Below, piece by piece: positions 47,601 through 55,597 of a DNA stretch of 64,000 nucleotides (its first letter is position 1; each line of letters begins with the position of its first letter). The notes beneath the pieces are model-generated. The model made no database searches and was not told the DNA's origin. It worked only from the letters and a program-made list of their open reading frames with translations. The DNA is from Rhizobium lusitanum (GTDB taxonomy: Bacteria; Pseudomonadota; Alphaproteobacteria; Rhizobiales; Rhizobiaceae), in assembly GCF_014189535.1 (NCBI RefSeq), contig NZ_CP050307.1:1798001-1862000 (forward strand), written 5' to 3'. The position numbers were made by a program, and so were the translations under genes.

Positions 47601-50600
47601 CCGTTCGGTCAGCTGCCCGCTGTCCAGCGGCTCGACGACGAGCGTGACATGCGCCGGCGGATCGATCTCCGCGAGCGGCTCCTTGCGCGTGGTGCCGGTA
47701 TCGTCGGTAAATGTCTGCACAGCGGCGGTGAACCGCGTGCGCAGCACCTCATGGCGTTCGATCAGGCGGTTCAACGCCGCCTCGAGCGCCGGCTGGTCTA
47801 TCGCGCCACGCACGCGAAAAATCTCCGGCATATTGTATGCGGAATTCGGCTCCGACTGCTGCGCAAACCAGAGCCGCTTCTGCGCGAACGACAGGCGCTG
47901 GCGTTCGATCCCCACGGCGCGCGCGATCGGCACCGGCGCATCCGCCGCGGCAAGCCCGCGCGTTAACGTCATCATCTCCTGCATCACGCGTTCCGCAAGT
48001 TGCACGATGGTCGGCCGCTCGAACAGGTCGGCCACCTTCAGCTTGACGCCAAACGCACTGTGAATGCGTGCGAGCGCCTGCGTGACGAGCAGCGAATGGC
48101 CTCCCCGTTCAAAAAAGTTATCGTGCACGCCAACCCGCTCCGCCTGGAGCAGAGCTTGCCAGTCCTTCGCGAGCCGTGCCTCCAGTGGATTCTGCGGCGG
48201 CGTATATGCACGCGCGGTCGCCGCCCAGTCTGGATCGGGCAGCCGTTTACGATCGATCTTGCTGTTCGCCGACAAGGGCAGCGCGGCCAGCACGACGACC
48301 ACGCGCGGCACCATATGCGCGGGCAGGCGCGTGCGCAGATAGTCGAGCAGCACCTCTGCGGTCACGCCCGCACCCGCATAGCCGACCAGTTCGAGATCGC
48401 CACCCGGCGCTTGCCGCGTGACAACAGCACATTCGCGCACGGCCGGATGGTCGGCGAGCACGCTTTCAATCTCGCCCAGCTCAATGCGGAAGCCGCGCAC
48501 CTTCACCTGGTTGTCGAGACGGCCGAGGAATTCGATCGTGCCGTCGGCGAGATGCCGGCACAGATCGCCGGTGCGGTAAAAACGCCGCCCGTCCGGATCG
48601 GACATGAAGCATCCTTCCGCGCCGAACGAACCGGTCGGGAAGCGCTCTCCACTCAGCTCCGGCCGGTTCAGGTAGCCTGTCGCCACCGCGCCGCCACCGA
48701 TCATCAGTTCTCCGGGTACGCCGAGAGGCACCAGGTTCAGCACGCCGTCGACGACATACATCGCGGTATTCGGCAGCGGCGTGCCGATCGGCAGGCTGCG
48801 CTCGGGCTCGTATAAGTCATCGCGCGGCTCGAACGTCGCACTTTCGCAGGTGGCTTCGGTGACACCGTAGACGCTCAGTAGACGCGTCTGCGGCGAGCAT
48901 AGCGAGCGCAGCTTCCGGTATTCGTGCACGAACCACACGTCCGCGCCACAGGCGATGGTGCGCGGGCCGCTCAGGCGTTTGCCGGTGCGTTCGAGGTACT
49001 GGATCATCAGGCGCACAACCGCAGGCACGAACTCCATGATCGTCGCTCGCTCACGCTCGATCAGAGCGTACAGCGCCTCCGGATCGGTTAGATGGTCGCG
49101 CGGGCACATGATGAGCCGCCCGCCGCCGCCGAGCCCGCGTATCACGTCGCTCATGAACACATCGAACGTATGGTTCGCCATCTGCAGCACTGCGGTCACG
49201 CCGACCTCGCTGCGGCCGTAGACCGCCTCGAAGGCATGGAACAAGGATATCCAGCTACCGTGCGATACCTGCACGCCCTTCGGCTGGCCGGTGGAGCCGG
49301 AGGTGAAGATGATGTACGCGATGTCGCCCGCGCGGGTTTGCGCCCCACCCCAGTCCGGGTTTGCGGACAGTGCATCCGCATCCCAGCCCAAATCCTCCAT
49401 CGCAATCAGCGGATAGCCGAGCGCCGCGCCGTCGCTCGCGCCTGCAACGAGCAGCGCTGCGGGGTTCACGTCGTCGATCAACACCGCATGGCGCGCATCG
49501 CCCGGCGACACCGGCACGAATGCGGCGCCGACCTTGTGGATAGCCAGCAGCGCAACGATGACGTCCGGTCCGTAATGCTGGAACACCACGACCCGGTCGC
49601 CACGGCGCACGCCGGATTCAAATAAACGCGCGGCGAGCGCGTTTGCGCGCGCGTCAACCTGCCCATATGTACGGCGCGCATCCGAGTGAACCAGTGCGAC
49701 AGCTGTGCCCTCATGCGCAGCGGTCGCTTCAAACGCGAGATGAAACGGTACGAACGCCATATCCGGATCACACGCACCGTCGTTAGCAAGCGTCAGCATC
49801 GCCGTGGCGGCATCCGGCGACAACAACGAGAAGCCATCGATCCGTGCATCCGGCTCGGCCGCGAAACGCTGAAGAATATGCACGAGGCCATCGCCGATGC
49901 GTTGCACCATCGCGGCGTCGAGCAGGTCGCTATCGTATTCGAACACGCCGTTCATGCCGTCGTCGACGAGCGATAGCGTCAGGCTCAGGTCATATTTCGC
50001 GCTGCACGAGTCGAGCGTATAAAAATGCGTATCGAGGGCGTCACCGAACGACGCCGTGAAGCCTTCGGCCGCCAGGTCGAACTGTACCTGGAACACCGGC
50101 GCGTGGCTGAGCGAGCGTGGCGGCTGAACGGCTTCAATGATCCTCTCGAACGGCACATAGGAATGCTGCAACATCTCAAGCACGCCGCCGCGGACGCGAT
50201 CGAGCACATTGGCGAACGACGGCGCGCCGGACACGTCGATGCGGTTCGGCAAGGTGTTGACGAAATAGCCGATGGCATCTTCGCAATCGAGATCGTAGCG
50301 GTTGGAGATCGGCGATCCGATCACCACGTCGTTCTCCTGCGTGTATCGCTGGATCAGTACGGCAAATGCTGTCAGTCCGATCATGTACAGGGACACGCTG
50401 CGCGCGCTGGCGATGCGCTTCAACTTGTCGACCACGTCGGAAGGTACGGCGATGGAGACGCGGCTACCCTTGAATTGGCGTGTGGCCGGACGCGGATGAT
50501 TGAGCGGCAGCGGCAACACGGCCGGGGCACCCGACAAGCGGTGCTGCCAGTACTCGATGCCTGTCGCCAGATCCTCGTCAAGCACGGCGCCGTCCGAATA

Positions 50601-51158
50601 TAGACCCTCGTCGACGGGTGACGCGTCAGGTTCACCGCCTTGCACGAGCGTCGCATAGGCGCTCGCAAGCTCGTTCAGGAAGACCTGCACGGAACGACCG
50701 TCGAAGACGATGTGGTGAACGATCACGATCAGGGCGTGATCATCATCAGCGATGCGGGCGAGCGTTGTGCGGATCGGCGCGGCACGTTCGAGATCGAACA
50801 CATGGCGGGCCTCGGCATTCTGCAGATCGATGATGCGGGCTTCCGCGTCCGGGTTACCGGACAGGTCCACATGGTTCAGCCCGACCGTCTCGTCGCTCAA
50901 CTGCGCGGACGGCTGCCCTTCTACACCTGGGAAGCGATACCGGAGCGCCGGATGCCGCCGCTGCACGACATCGAGTGCGCGCGCAAGCGCAACGGTATCG
51001 AGAAGGCCGGAGAAGCGCAGCACGAATGGAACATTGTACGTGACCCCACCGCGCTCAAGCTGGTTGAGGAACCAGAGGCTTTGTTGAGCGGTAGACAAAT
51101 CAGTCGAACTTGCCGAGACGGATAGGTCGGGCGAAGCGATCAAGTATACGGAATCCAT
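38667..51158 (-). CDS. sylD: hybrid NRPS-PKS megasynthase, syrbactin type (SylD/GlbC-like)
   Basis: A 4163-residue cytoplasmic assembly line. Domains in order (approximate residues): C (HHIVFDG at 148), A (FTSGSTGQPKG at 613), T (ERGGHSLL at 1022), C (HHIAYDG at 1226), A (YTSGSTGRPKG at 1699), T (LGGHSLRIV at 2091), KS (TACSSS at 2321, EAHGTGT at 2459, SNIGHL at 2499), AT (GHSLGE at 2773, HAFH at 2866, malonyl type), DH (EHRVFDGKPVLPG at 3066, HPALLD at 3232), KR (GGLGGIG at 3538, DYAAANAY at 3684), T (3826) and TE (GHSLGG at 3966, GDHF at 4139). The first A pocket reads D-V-S-E-A-G-V-C-E, close to the Orn/Lys pattern; the second, D-G-G-Q-V-A-G-I-Y, I cannot assign. This order is that of SylD and GlbC, which build the 12-membered enamide-containing ring. 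The start at 51158 has GGAG 6 nt upstream. Confidence 0.92.
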   Translation of the reverse strand: MDSVYLIASPDLSVSASSTDLSTAQQSLWFLNQLERGGVTYNVPFVLRFSGLLDTVALARALDVVQRRHPALRYRFPGVEGQPSAQLSDETVGLNHVDLSGNPDAEARIIDLQNAEARHVFDLERAAPIRTTLARIADDDHALIVIVHHIVFDGRSVQVFLNELASAYATLVQGGEPDASPVDEGLYSDGAVLDEDLATGIEYWQHRLSGAPAVLPLPLNHPRPATRQFKGSRVSIAVPSDVVDKLKRIASARSVSLYMIGLTAFAVLIQRYTQENDVVIGSPISNRYDLDCEDAIGYFVNTLPNRIDVSGAPSFANVLDRVRGGVLEMLQHSYVPFERIIEAVQPPRSLSHAPVFQVQFDLAAEGFTASFGDALDTHFYTLDSCSAKYDLSLTLSLVDDGMNGVFEYDSDLLDAAMVQRIGDGLVHILQRFAAEPDARIDGFSLLSPDAATAMLTLANDGACDPDMAFVPFHLAFEATAAHEGTAVALVHSDARRTYGQVDARANALAARLFESGVRRGDRVVVFQHYGPDVIVALLAIHKVGAAFVPVSPGDARHAVLIDDVNPAALLVAGASDGAALGYPLIAMEDLGWDADALSANPDWGGAQTRAGDIAYIIFTSGSTGQPKGVQVSHGSWISLFHAFEAVYGRSEVGVTAVLQMANHTFDVFMSDVIRGLGGGGRLIMCPRDHLTDPEALYALIERERATIMEFVPAVVRLMIQYLERTGKRLSGPRTIACGADVWFVHEYRKLRSLCSPQTRLLSVYGVTEATCESATFEPRDDLYEPERSLPIGTPLPNTAMYVVDGVLNLVPLGVPGELMIGGGAVATGYLNRPELSGERFPTGSFGAEGCFMSDPDGRRFYRTGDLCRHLADGTIEFLGRLDNQVKVRGFRIELGEIESVLADHPAVRECAVVTRQAPGGDLELVGYAGAGVTAEVLLDYLRTRLPAHMVPRVVVVLAALPLSANSKIDRKRLPDPDWAATARAYTPPQNPLEARLAKDWQALLQAERVGVHDNFFERGGHSLLVTQALARIHSAFGVKLKVADLFERPTIVQLAERVMQEMMTLTRGLAAADAPVPIARAVGIERQRLSFAQKRLWFAQQSEPNSAYNMPEIFRVRGAIDQPALEAALNRLIERHEVLRTRFTAAVQTFTDDTGTTRKEPLAEIDPPAHVTLVVEPLDSGQLTERLSRDVQRPFELDREWPIRATLFRIADDEHVLCVVLHHIAYDGWSSALMRRELAASYRPSGGGAPVTVVNPLQYQDYAAWQRAQTNTPAFAEHVEAWRERLSDLPPALPLPERSNLAATDDPAGGYVAFTLPESYSAQLARLCQRLNCTPTMVAHTAFTILLHRYTGQDDIVVGLPFAGRDHVDSEALLGFFVNLLPVRLRVDGQQQLAKVIAASRRAVLDAEAAQVVPLDHLVEVLNPERTPGRHPFFQIGLVVQSAPSAALDMPGLIVDEVALASSDVKLDLMLELRAIEGKPLGGGFKYRTSRYERVLVEGLARHFRELLQNLLADADQTIAGVGILSADEYDALTRGSNDTRRDFSGTGDVIAQFEARAASAPDAVALELDGRIWTYAQLDRLANRLANELLARGATPGTRVGLFTGRHPYLVAGMLGALKARCAFVPLNPEDSLEGTLGYTIEDAGVRLVVAHRGLAERCEPLGLETLFADEFDGDTPAPAPRCMREPDDLAYVLYTSGSTGRPKGAMITQRNLHNTANAFAECVGHHAGARQLQYFSPVFDGVCGEVFPVLVSGATLVFAQTAQLLPGPDLLDLLRAARITHLQITPTALRLLPHSDLPDLAVIVAAGEACPLNVAHMWAIGRRFINGYGPTETTIYASATDYWDARGALVLRPMGNVTFYVLDRYRNPLPSGVPGELYIGGEGVGAGYLNLDEATARSFLPDPFSPEPDARFYRTGDYVIQQPNGSLIYVGRADSQVKIRGFRVEPGEIEARFNALHGVEQAVILTPLDARGHRILVGYYVGEPSEGEVRALLAQQLPAHMVPERLVRLPELPLGRTGKVDRKALAARVDEPVASEPAIVAAATSPGPLVRGPSGGKKLLAGVKAIWQQVLERDDIEPGSNFFDLGGHSLRIVEMRKRIENTFSTRIAMTDLFEYPTLSGLVAHLERLQVSVAEDDRPVDTPTPAAVPVADGAIAVVGMAGRFSGAPDLQAFWDNLVEGVETTLHYSDELLTEYGADPAKLAQPDLVKLGNRLEDTDKFDAEFFGYSAREAALMDPQQRLFLECAWAAAEAAGYGGGSGGRRVGVFASASTSHYLLDHVYPRRRELKLENIQWLLGNGRDFLATRTAYKLDLSGPAVTIETACSSSLVAVHNACTSLFAGECEMALVGGVSIEAEYYGYRPMQGSIISSDGRCRPFDAEASGTTGGSGCAVVMLKPLAKAIEDGDHVHAVIRGSAINNDGSAKVSYTAPSVTGQAAVIAAALERSGLPAESIGYVEAHGTGTRLGDPVEFRALATAYTGTAPWPADRRCALGSVKSNIGHLDAAAGIAGFVKAVFAVEHDVLPPSLNFSQPNPEIELEGSPFYVNTERQPWPESPWPRRAGISSFGIGGTNAHVIVEQPPEPLPREPNDEGWHVLPLSARSPEALWRARRRLAGHLRATSAHLSDVALTLGAGRARFSFRDVLVCQTREQAIAALEAPLSVSTRESGQDRPVVFMFPGQGSQHVGMLRGLYEGEPVFRDVLRECAALLTAQGGLDILGYLYPDPGREDEAAAALRETEIAQPALFAVEYACAMLLQARGIRPQALIGHSLGELVAACVAGIYTLKDALAIVVERGRLMQRAMRGAMLAVTLDEQACDRWLDTDVELAAVNGSRQCVLAGSIDAIARLQPALAEAGVQSHPLKTSHAFHSRMMEDAARQLEVAIAAIPVHAGTVPIVSNRSGTWLSLDQANHAAYWASHLRDTVRFADGIAMLHDELDAPILVEVGPGQALRNALQSDSDTYATTGCGRHPRDRTDDNQTLANMVAALWRLGAGLDWQSASGGVDGRRVPLPTYPFARDRHWIDAEGAELRTGPAVYRHWRQQSGQRREYELVLSPALWLVDEHRVFDGKPVLPGTGCLELVRGAFERMGHGSRIELSDVYFPVPLVLDDERAEQVVRITFRGDGDGAQEFVLASAPDGDDDRWTVHAQGTIATHRRSPVAASALEHIRADRADTLANAVARQALDERLGLFGPRWRCFGSLWLAEDEGVARLALAPDFAADIEAFPLHPALLDMATGFLSTMENRGARLPFHYGRLKIHAPLTAQLFSHARRVRENVYDVTLFATDEAGDVGPVLVEIEGFTLREERGAPDTVDRTDPAAWCTRPVWRPALPPRGEPMPEGPWTIVARGTIDPTSIAPAVPSGSLWIGDTDGYAVQLDAATPPTQIVYIVGDNVPHGAGHPANALFGDLMRLLRAAAPKAPQGTVLTLVTAGACAVFADEPLRAAQAALLGAVRAVMWEFPNLCCRHIDLPAEAGSADQVALRDALVRYDRHNHSPLASTVAVRDGAFYEPYFRTLPAVAAAPRFVDGGAYVITGGLGGIGLAFATHLATSVTAPRLLLVSRSGASHPSAEASIAALSALGAVVTVVQADCGDRDAFAAALADIKSRCGRIDGAIHAAGVEASGLIQLAEPEAWNRVLAPKTIGTDVLINALRDEQPDFIVLCSSLAAVLGGLGQADYAAANAYVDASAQAARRQGLPVVAVNWDAWAEVGMRVAYDRAHPNQAPIDATSGLLNAEGCRVLDIALAHADAQIVVHKARDIETLIRSLGNGADRVGGRGTASSATTGEHVAPRNALERQLAELWRELLGGELPSVQDDFFALGGHSLLGAQLISQVRERFPECLTLAEFLDEPTIERMAVSLGTVEETGDTLENDADLHLRYCLVPVQRAGEGRPFFCLPGMGGNVNQVLALAKAMGSERPFYGLQCLGLDGNAEPHGSVEEMAEFYIRCIRSIQPEGPYLLGGHSLGGKVALEMVRLLEADGERPGLLALFDSAAPPYLRLTPPSDAQVVGSLLSIFGRYSGKPVEVTRETLDRLETLGHEERIRHLKEQLQSYGLIDARADEGSIRGIFNVYKAAAAFGMNYDPPKIPLRSSLVLFRAVDSMPAGINLPEIRQTPAWGWEDFSAAPVDCHDVPGDHFTCLSAEYAGEIAHTLKRRLAEFD

Positions 51159-51259
51159 GTGTTGCTCCATGTGGGAATGGGCGCGCGTTGCGCGTGCGGC
51201 AGTAATTCGGGACAGGAGAGATGCCGGCACGGACCGGTCCGCGCATGGCGAGGCAGCGC

Positions 51260-54200
51260 TCAGGGGCGCACGGCTTCGCGACCGTTCGTGATAGCCTCGG
51301 AAAACGACGCGACCGTCGGATAGCGGAACAGCATGTCGAGCGGCAGGCGGCGGCCCAAAGTCTTGCTCAGTCGCGACATGATCCGCATCCCGGCGAGCGA
51401 GTGTCCACCGATTGCAAAGAAGTCCTGGTGACGCTCGACTGAATCCAGCTTCAGGACTTCTGCCCACACCGGCGCGATCAGTTCCTCGAGGGAGCCGGCC
51501 TCAGTATCCGGCACCTCGGCAGCAACGAGGATCGGCTGTATGGCAAGCTTGGGGACTGCCCGCTTGTTCAGCCTGCCACTCGGTATCGTCGGAGACTGCT
51601 CGATTGGCTGGACGCTCGCTGGCACCGTGCGAGAGGACAGCGATTGCGGTAACGCCTCGGGACCGTTCGCGATAGCCTCCGAGAACAACGCGACCGTCGG
51701 ATAGCGGAACAGCATGTCGAGCGGCAGGCGGCGGCCCAAAGTCTTGCTCAGCCGCGACATGATCCGCATCCCGGCAAGCGAATGTCCGCCGATTGCAAAG
51801 AAGTCCTGATGCCGCTCGACCCTATCGAGCTTCAGGACTTCCGCCCAGACCGGCGCGATCTGCTTTTCGAGGGAACCGGCCACAGTGTCCGGCAACTCGA
51901 CGGAGACGGCGCGCGGCCGCGCGGCGAGTTCGAGCAAGGCGCGCTTGTTCAACTTGCCGCTCGGTGTCGTTGGAAGCTGCTCGATTGGATGGATGCTCGC
52001 CGGCACCATATAGTCGGGCAACGACTGCCGTAACGCGTCGTGAATGGCAGGCCCGGAAAGCGTCGCACCGCGCACCGCACTGACGAACGCAACAAGCTGC
52101 TTGTCCGCGCCCTGCGAGCGCACGATCACCGCGCAGTGGGCGACGCCTTCGATCCCTCGGATCGCCTGCTCGATCTCACCCGTTTCGATGCGGAAGCCGC
52201 GGATCTTGATCTGGCTGTCGCGACGTCCGAGGAACTCGACGTGACCATCGGCTGTCCAGCGTCCGACGTCGCCGGAGCGAAACAGCGTTTGCTCAGACAG
52301 CCATGGCAGCCGCACGAAACGCTCCTTGCTCAGTTCCGGGCGTTTCAGATATTCGCCGGTCACGCCGCCACCTACGTAAAGTTCGCCGGGCACACCTTCC
52401 GACGCCAGATTGCCGAAGACATCGACCACGTAGAGATCGCGATGCGCGATAGGACGGCCGATCAATGCACGGCCGCTCACCTGTTCCGCCGTGTCGAGAG
52501 TGTATGCGGTCGTGAACACGGTTCCCTCGGTCGGCCCGTAACCGATCGTCAATTGACGGCCGCCGGCTGCGAAGAACGCGCGCATCGTGTCGGCGGACAC
52601 CACGTCGCCACCCGTCAGCACGCGCCGCGCCCCCGCGAGCGCTTCCGGGTGCTGCTCCACCATTTCCTGGAACAGCGCCGACGTCAGCCACAGGATGCTT
52701 ACCTGCTGCGTGGCCAGTGTATCGCCCAGATCCTCAAGACTCGCGAGCGCGCCGGGCTGAACAACCACTTGCGCGCCGTTCAGCAGTGCGCCCCAGATCT
52801 CGAAGGTGGACGCGTCGAATGCGAGCGGCGCAAACATCAACACTCGGTCATCCAGATCAATCTTCAGGTAGTCCGTATTCGTCACCAGGTTGATGACCGC
52901 GCGATGGTCACTCGCCGTCGCCTTTGGCTCGCCAGTAGAGCCGGAGGTGAACATGTAGTAGCACCGCGCGTCGGTATCGACGCTCGGCCGGGTCGCAGGT
53001 CGGACGCCGGCCGAAAATTCGACCAGTACGCCGTCGATGCGGTGCACCGCAATGTGATCGGCGAACACCGGCGCGGCCGCATCAACGAGCACATGCGCGA
53101 CGTCTGCCTCAAGCAGCTGCCAGTCGCGGCGTGCGGCGGGCAGTGCGGCGTCGACGGACAGATAGCAACCACCAGCCTTCAAAATGCCGAGCAACCCCGC
53201 GATGAGCCATGGTGAGCGCGCCATGCAAACCGCGACGGCTTCGCCGGGACGCACGCCGTTGCTCAGCAGCCGCTCCGCGATTTCGTTCGCTCTCGCGTCG
53301 AGTTCCGCATAGGTCCAGACGCACACGCCGCTGCGCACCGCGATGGATTCGGGTTGTAACGCCACCCAGTCCTCGAAAATTTCGTGCAGTGTCGACTGGC
53401 GGCACAATGGCCGTGCGCCTTCGCTGATCGCACGCAGATGTGTGTCGTCGAGGGCGTGGCCCGCCTGTTGGAGCGTCGTGTCGAGCGACGCCGCGGCGGC
53501 ATCGAGCATCCTCAAGAAGTCTTGCGCGAGCAGTTTCACGGCATGTTCGGAGAACAGATCCGACGCATAGCGGACACTCACCACCGGATCGTCGCCTTCA
53601 GTCCGCACGATCATCTCGATGCGGGCGCGGCCGGTAGCCGATGAGCCCTCCACATCGGTTGCGACGCCAAACGCGGATTGCAGCAACGACGCGACCGGCC
53701 GTCCCGAGCTTTGCTGCCACGCCTCGATCGCGGCGGACAACACCTCCGGCGAGCGATCGTAGTGCTCGCATGCACGGCGACACACGTCCTCTGCCGCGCG
53801 GAACGTGTCCGCGAACGAGGCCACGGGATCCACGCGTATTGCGACCGGCAGGACCGTCTTTAGCGCGCGCACGTCGTTGTCGGCGACAAGACCGGCCAGC
53901 ACGTCGAGATTGCCGGAGAAGCGCGCGAGCGACGTCGCGTGCAGTGCGAACAAGGCCACGGCAGGTGTGATACCCGCAGTTTCACATGCCTGGCGAAGAC
54001 GCTCGAACGGCTCACGGGCGAGTGTGACGTCGAGCCGATCGAAGCGAAGCTCGGTGCTGGCGAACGTGCCGAGACGATCGGGAACCAGTTCACCCGCATC
54101 GGTCTCGATTTGCGCCGCCCAGAACGCGCTATCGGCATCCTCAGCAGTCTTGTGGTCTTTCGTCGTGCCCGTCGCCGGGCTCATATGCGTGACATCCGCG

Positions 54201-55597
54201 AGACGCTTTTCGGGATTGTCGAGCCATGCATTCGCGAGTGCGAAAAACTCGTCCATCAGCGAGACGACGCCCGCCTCGTTCGTTGACGACGTCGAGTATT
54301 CGAGCAGGAAACGCCCCCCCGCTTCCGGCCGTGTTTCGTTGTCGAACACGACGATCACGTTGAGGTCGAACTTCGCCGAACCGTTGCTGAGCCCTTCGAC
54401 GATATCGACATCAAGCCCTTCGAATTCGAGCTCACGGGTCATCGAATTGTGGAAGCTAAACCCGACCTGGATATAGGGCAGCAGATTTGCGATGCGCGCA
54501 GGCTGCAGGTCGGCCACCATGCTGGAGAATGGCACATGCGAATTGGCGCAGGCCGCGCGAATTTCGTTTTTCACGCCGCCGAGCAGGGCCGGCCAGCGCA
54601 AGTCGCCTTGCAGTTCGACGCACACCGGCAGCATGTTCACGAGCATTCCGATCGTGTTCTGAATGCCGTGAATGTCGCGGTTGGCGACCGCCGTACCGAC
54701 GATCTGCCGCGCATTGCCGGACCGCGCTCCGACGACGGAGGCAAACAGCGAGAACATCGTTTCGAACAGCGTCGCCTTGTTTGCGGAGGCATACTGTTTC
54801 AGCCGACCGGCGAGTTCGGCGGGGAATGCAACGGATACCGAGCTGCCGACGAAATCAAGCTCCGCGACACGCGCTTGCGCTTGCGGAAACGGCGAATGGC
54901 CGTGCGGCGACCAGTCGGCGAGGCGTTGCCGCCAGAATTCGCGGCCCTCCTGACCGGCGGATGAATCGAGCCATTCGCGCTCCCAATTGCAGTAGTCGAT
55001 GAACTGGATCGCGGGCTCCAGCGCCGTGAGTTCAGGACGGCCTCGCTCCGCATTGTAGAAGTGGCTCAGCTCGCGCAGGAACAGACGGAACGACCAGCCG
55101 TCGTGAATCAGGTGATGCTCGATATGCAGCAGCGAATGGTCATGGTCTCCATGCTTGAACAACACCCAGCGCATCAGCGGAAGCGCTCCGACATCGATCT
55201 TCTGCGCGGTCTCTATCCGGATCAACGACGCGATATAGGCGTCACGCGTTGCATCCGCCGCTTTCGACAGATCGACGACGGGGAGCGTCACTTGCCATGC
55301 ATCCTCGATCCGCTGCTGCGGCTCGCCGTCACGGTCGATAAACACGGTCGACAGACTTTGGTGCCGCTCCACGAGCCGCCCGAGCGCGCGCTCGAGCGCG
55401 CCGACGTCGAGTTCGCCTCGCAGGTTCAGCACGGCCTGGAAGTTATATGCGATGCTGTCCGGGACGAGCATTTCCAGAAACCACGCCTGCTCCTGCGACA
55501 TGGATAGCCGCGCCTCGGTACCCGTCGGGTATGTGCGTCCGGCTGCATTGCTTAGTTGGTCGAAAGCATCGGTGCTTTCATCGACGATATAGCTCAC
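51260..55597 (-). CDS. sylC: NRPS initiating the syrbactin chain (SylC-like), C-(C lobe)-A-T-T
   Basis: About 1445 residues. A condensation domain comes first (HHLIHDGWS near residue 164). A further condensation-like C-terminal lobe without its own HHxxxDG follows (about 460-730). Then an adenylation domain (FTSGSTGEPKA near 884, FDASTFEIW near 927, GYGPTEG near 1019, PSGKLNK near 1213) and two carrier domains with identical IGGHSLAGM sites (near 1271 and 1401). The pocket reads D-A-F-W-L-G-G-V-F, close to the valine pattern DAFWIGGTF. In syringolin, SylC supplies the valine and forms the ureido-valine; in glidobactin the equivalent module is acylated threonine. The GTG start has AGGAG 7 nt upstream; an ATG at 55612 lacks a site. 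There is no terminal TE, so the chain passes to the SylD-like protein. Confidence 0.9.
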   Translation of the reverse strand: MSYIVDESTDAFDQLSNAAGRTYPTGTEARLSMSQEQAWFLEMLVPDSIAYNFQAVLNLRGELDVGALERALGRLVERHQSLSTVFIDRDGEPQQRIEDAWQVTLPVVDLSKAADATRDAYIASLIRIETAQKIDVGALPLMRWVLFKHGDHDHSLLHIEHHLIHDGWSFRLFLRELSHFYNAERGRPELTALEPAIQFIDYCNWEREWLDSSAGQEGREFWRQRLADWSPHGHSPFPQAQARVAELDFVGSSVSVAFPAELAGRLKQYASANKATLFETMFSLFASVVGARSGNARQIVGTAVANRDIHGIQNTIGMLVNMLPVCVELQGDLRWPALLGGVKNEIRAACANSHVPFSSMVADLQPARIANLLPYIQVGFSFHNSMTRELEFEGLDVDIVEGLSNGSAKFDLNVIVVFDNETRPEAGGRFLLEYSTSSTNEAGVVSLMDEFFALANAWLDNPEKRLADVTHMSPATGTTKDHKTAEDADSAFWAAQIETDAGELVPDRLGTFASTELRFDRLDVTLAREPFERLRQACETAGITPAVALFALHATSLARFSGNLDVLAGLVADNDVRALKTVLPVAIRVDPVASFADTFRAAEDVCRRACEHYDRSPEVLSAAIEAWQQSSGRPVASLLQSAFGVATDVEGSSATGRARIEMIVRTEGDDPVVSVRYASDLFSEHAVKLLAQDFLRMLDAAAASLDTTLQQAGHALDDTHLRAISEGARPLCRQSTLHEIFEDWVALQPESIAVRSGVCVWTYAELDARANEIAERLLSNGVRPGEAVAVCMARSPWLIAGLLGILKAGGCYLSVDAALPAARRDWQLLEADVAHVLVDAAAPVFADHIAVHRIDGVLVEFSAGVRPATRPSVDTDARCYYMFTSGSTGEPKATASDHRAVINLVTNTDYLKIDLDDRVLMFAPLAFDASTFEIWGALLNGAQVVVQPGALASLEDLGDTLATQQVSILWLTSALFQEMVEQHPEALAGARRVLTGGDVVSADTMRAFFAAGGRQLTIGYGPTEGTVFTTAYTLDTAEQVSGRALIGRPIAHRDLYVVDVFGNLASEGVPGELYVGGGVTGEYLKRPELSKERFVRLPWLSEQTLFRSGDVGRWTADGHVEFLGRRDSQIKIRGFRIETGEIEQAIRGIEGVAHCAVIVRSQGADKQLVAFVSAVRGATLSGPAIHDALRQSLPDYMVPASIHPIEQLPTTPSGKLNKRALLELAARPRAVSVELPDTVAGSLEKQIAPVWAEVLKLDRVERHQDFFAIGGHSLAGMRIMSRLSKTLGRRLPLDMLFRYPTVALFSEAIANGPEALPQSLSSRTVPASVQPIEQSPTIPSGRLNKRAVPKLAIQPILVAAEVPDTEAGSLEELIAPVWAEVLKLDSVERHQDFFAIGGHSLAGMRIMSRLSKTLGRRLPLDMLFRYPTVASFSEAITNGREAVRP
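51280..52041 (-). repeat. in-frame tandem duplication (381-bp unit) inside the SylC-like gene
   Basis: Copy one (51661-52041) and copy two (51280-51660) each begin, in plus-strand reading, with GACCGTTCG and are nearly identical over the first 200 bp or so (carrier domain), then diverge. Each encodes the end of an A domain (PSGKLNKRAL versus PSGRLNKRAV, with the A10 lysine changed to Arg in the second) followed by a complete carrier domain. Confidence 0.88.

Noticed and set aside
43374..47966. Very long plus-strand open frames opposite the NRPS-PKS gene (for example 44319-45959 and 45975-47966)
   Set aside because: They are antisense shadows of high-G+C codons. The minus strand encodes continuous, motif-complete NRPS and KS domains; the plus-strand translations are Arg/His/Gln-rich without domains.
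55558..55585. GAAAGCATCGGTGCTTTC resembling the palindrome at 12482
   Set aside because: It lies inside the SylC-like coding sequence and is imperfect; the similarity to the regulator-gene palindrome is probably chance.
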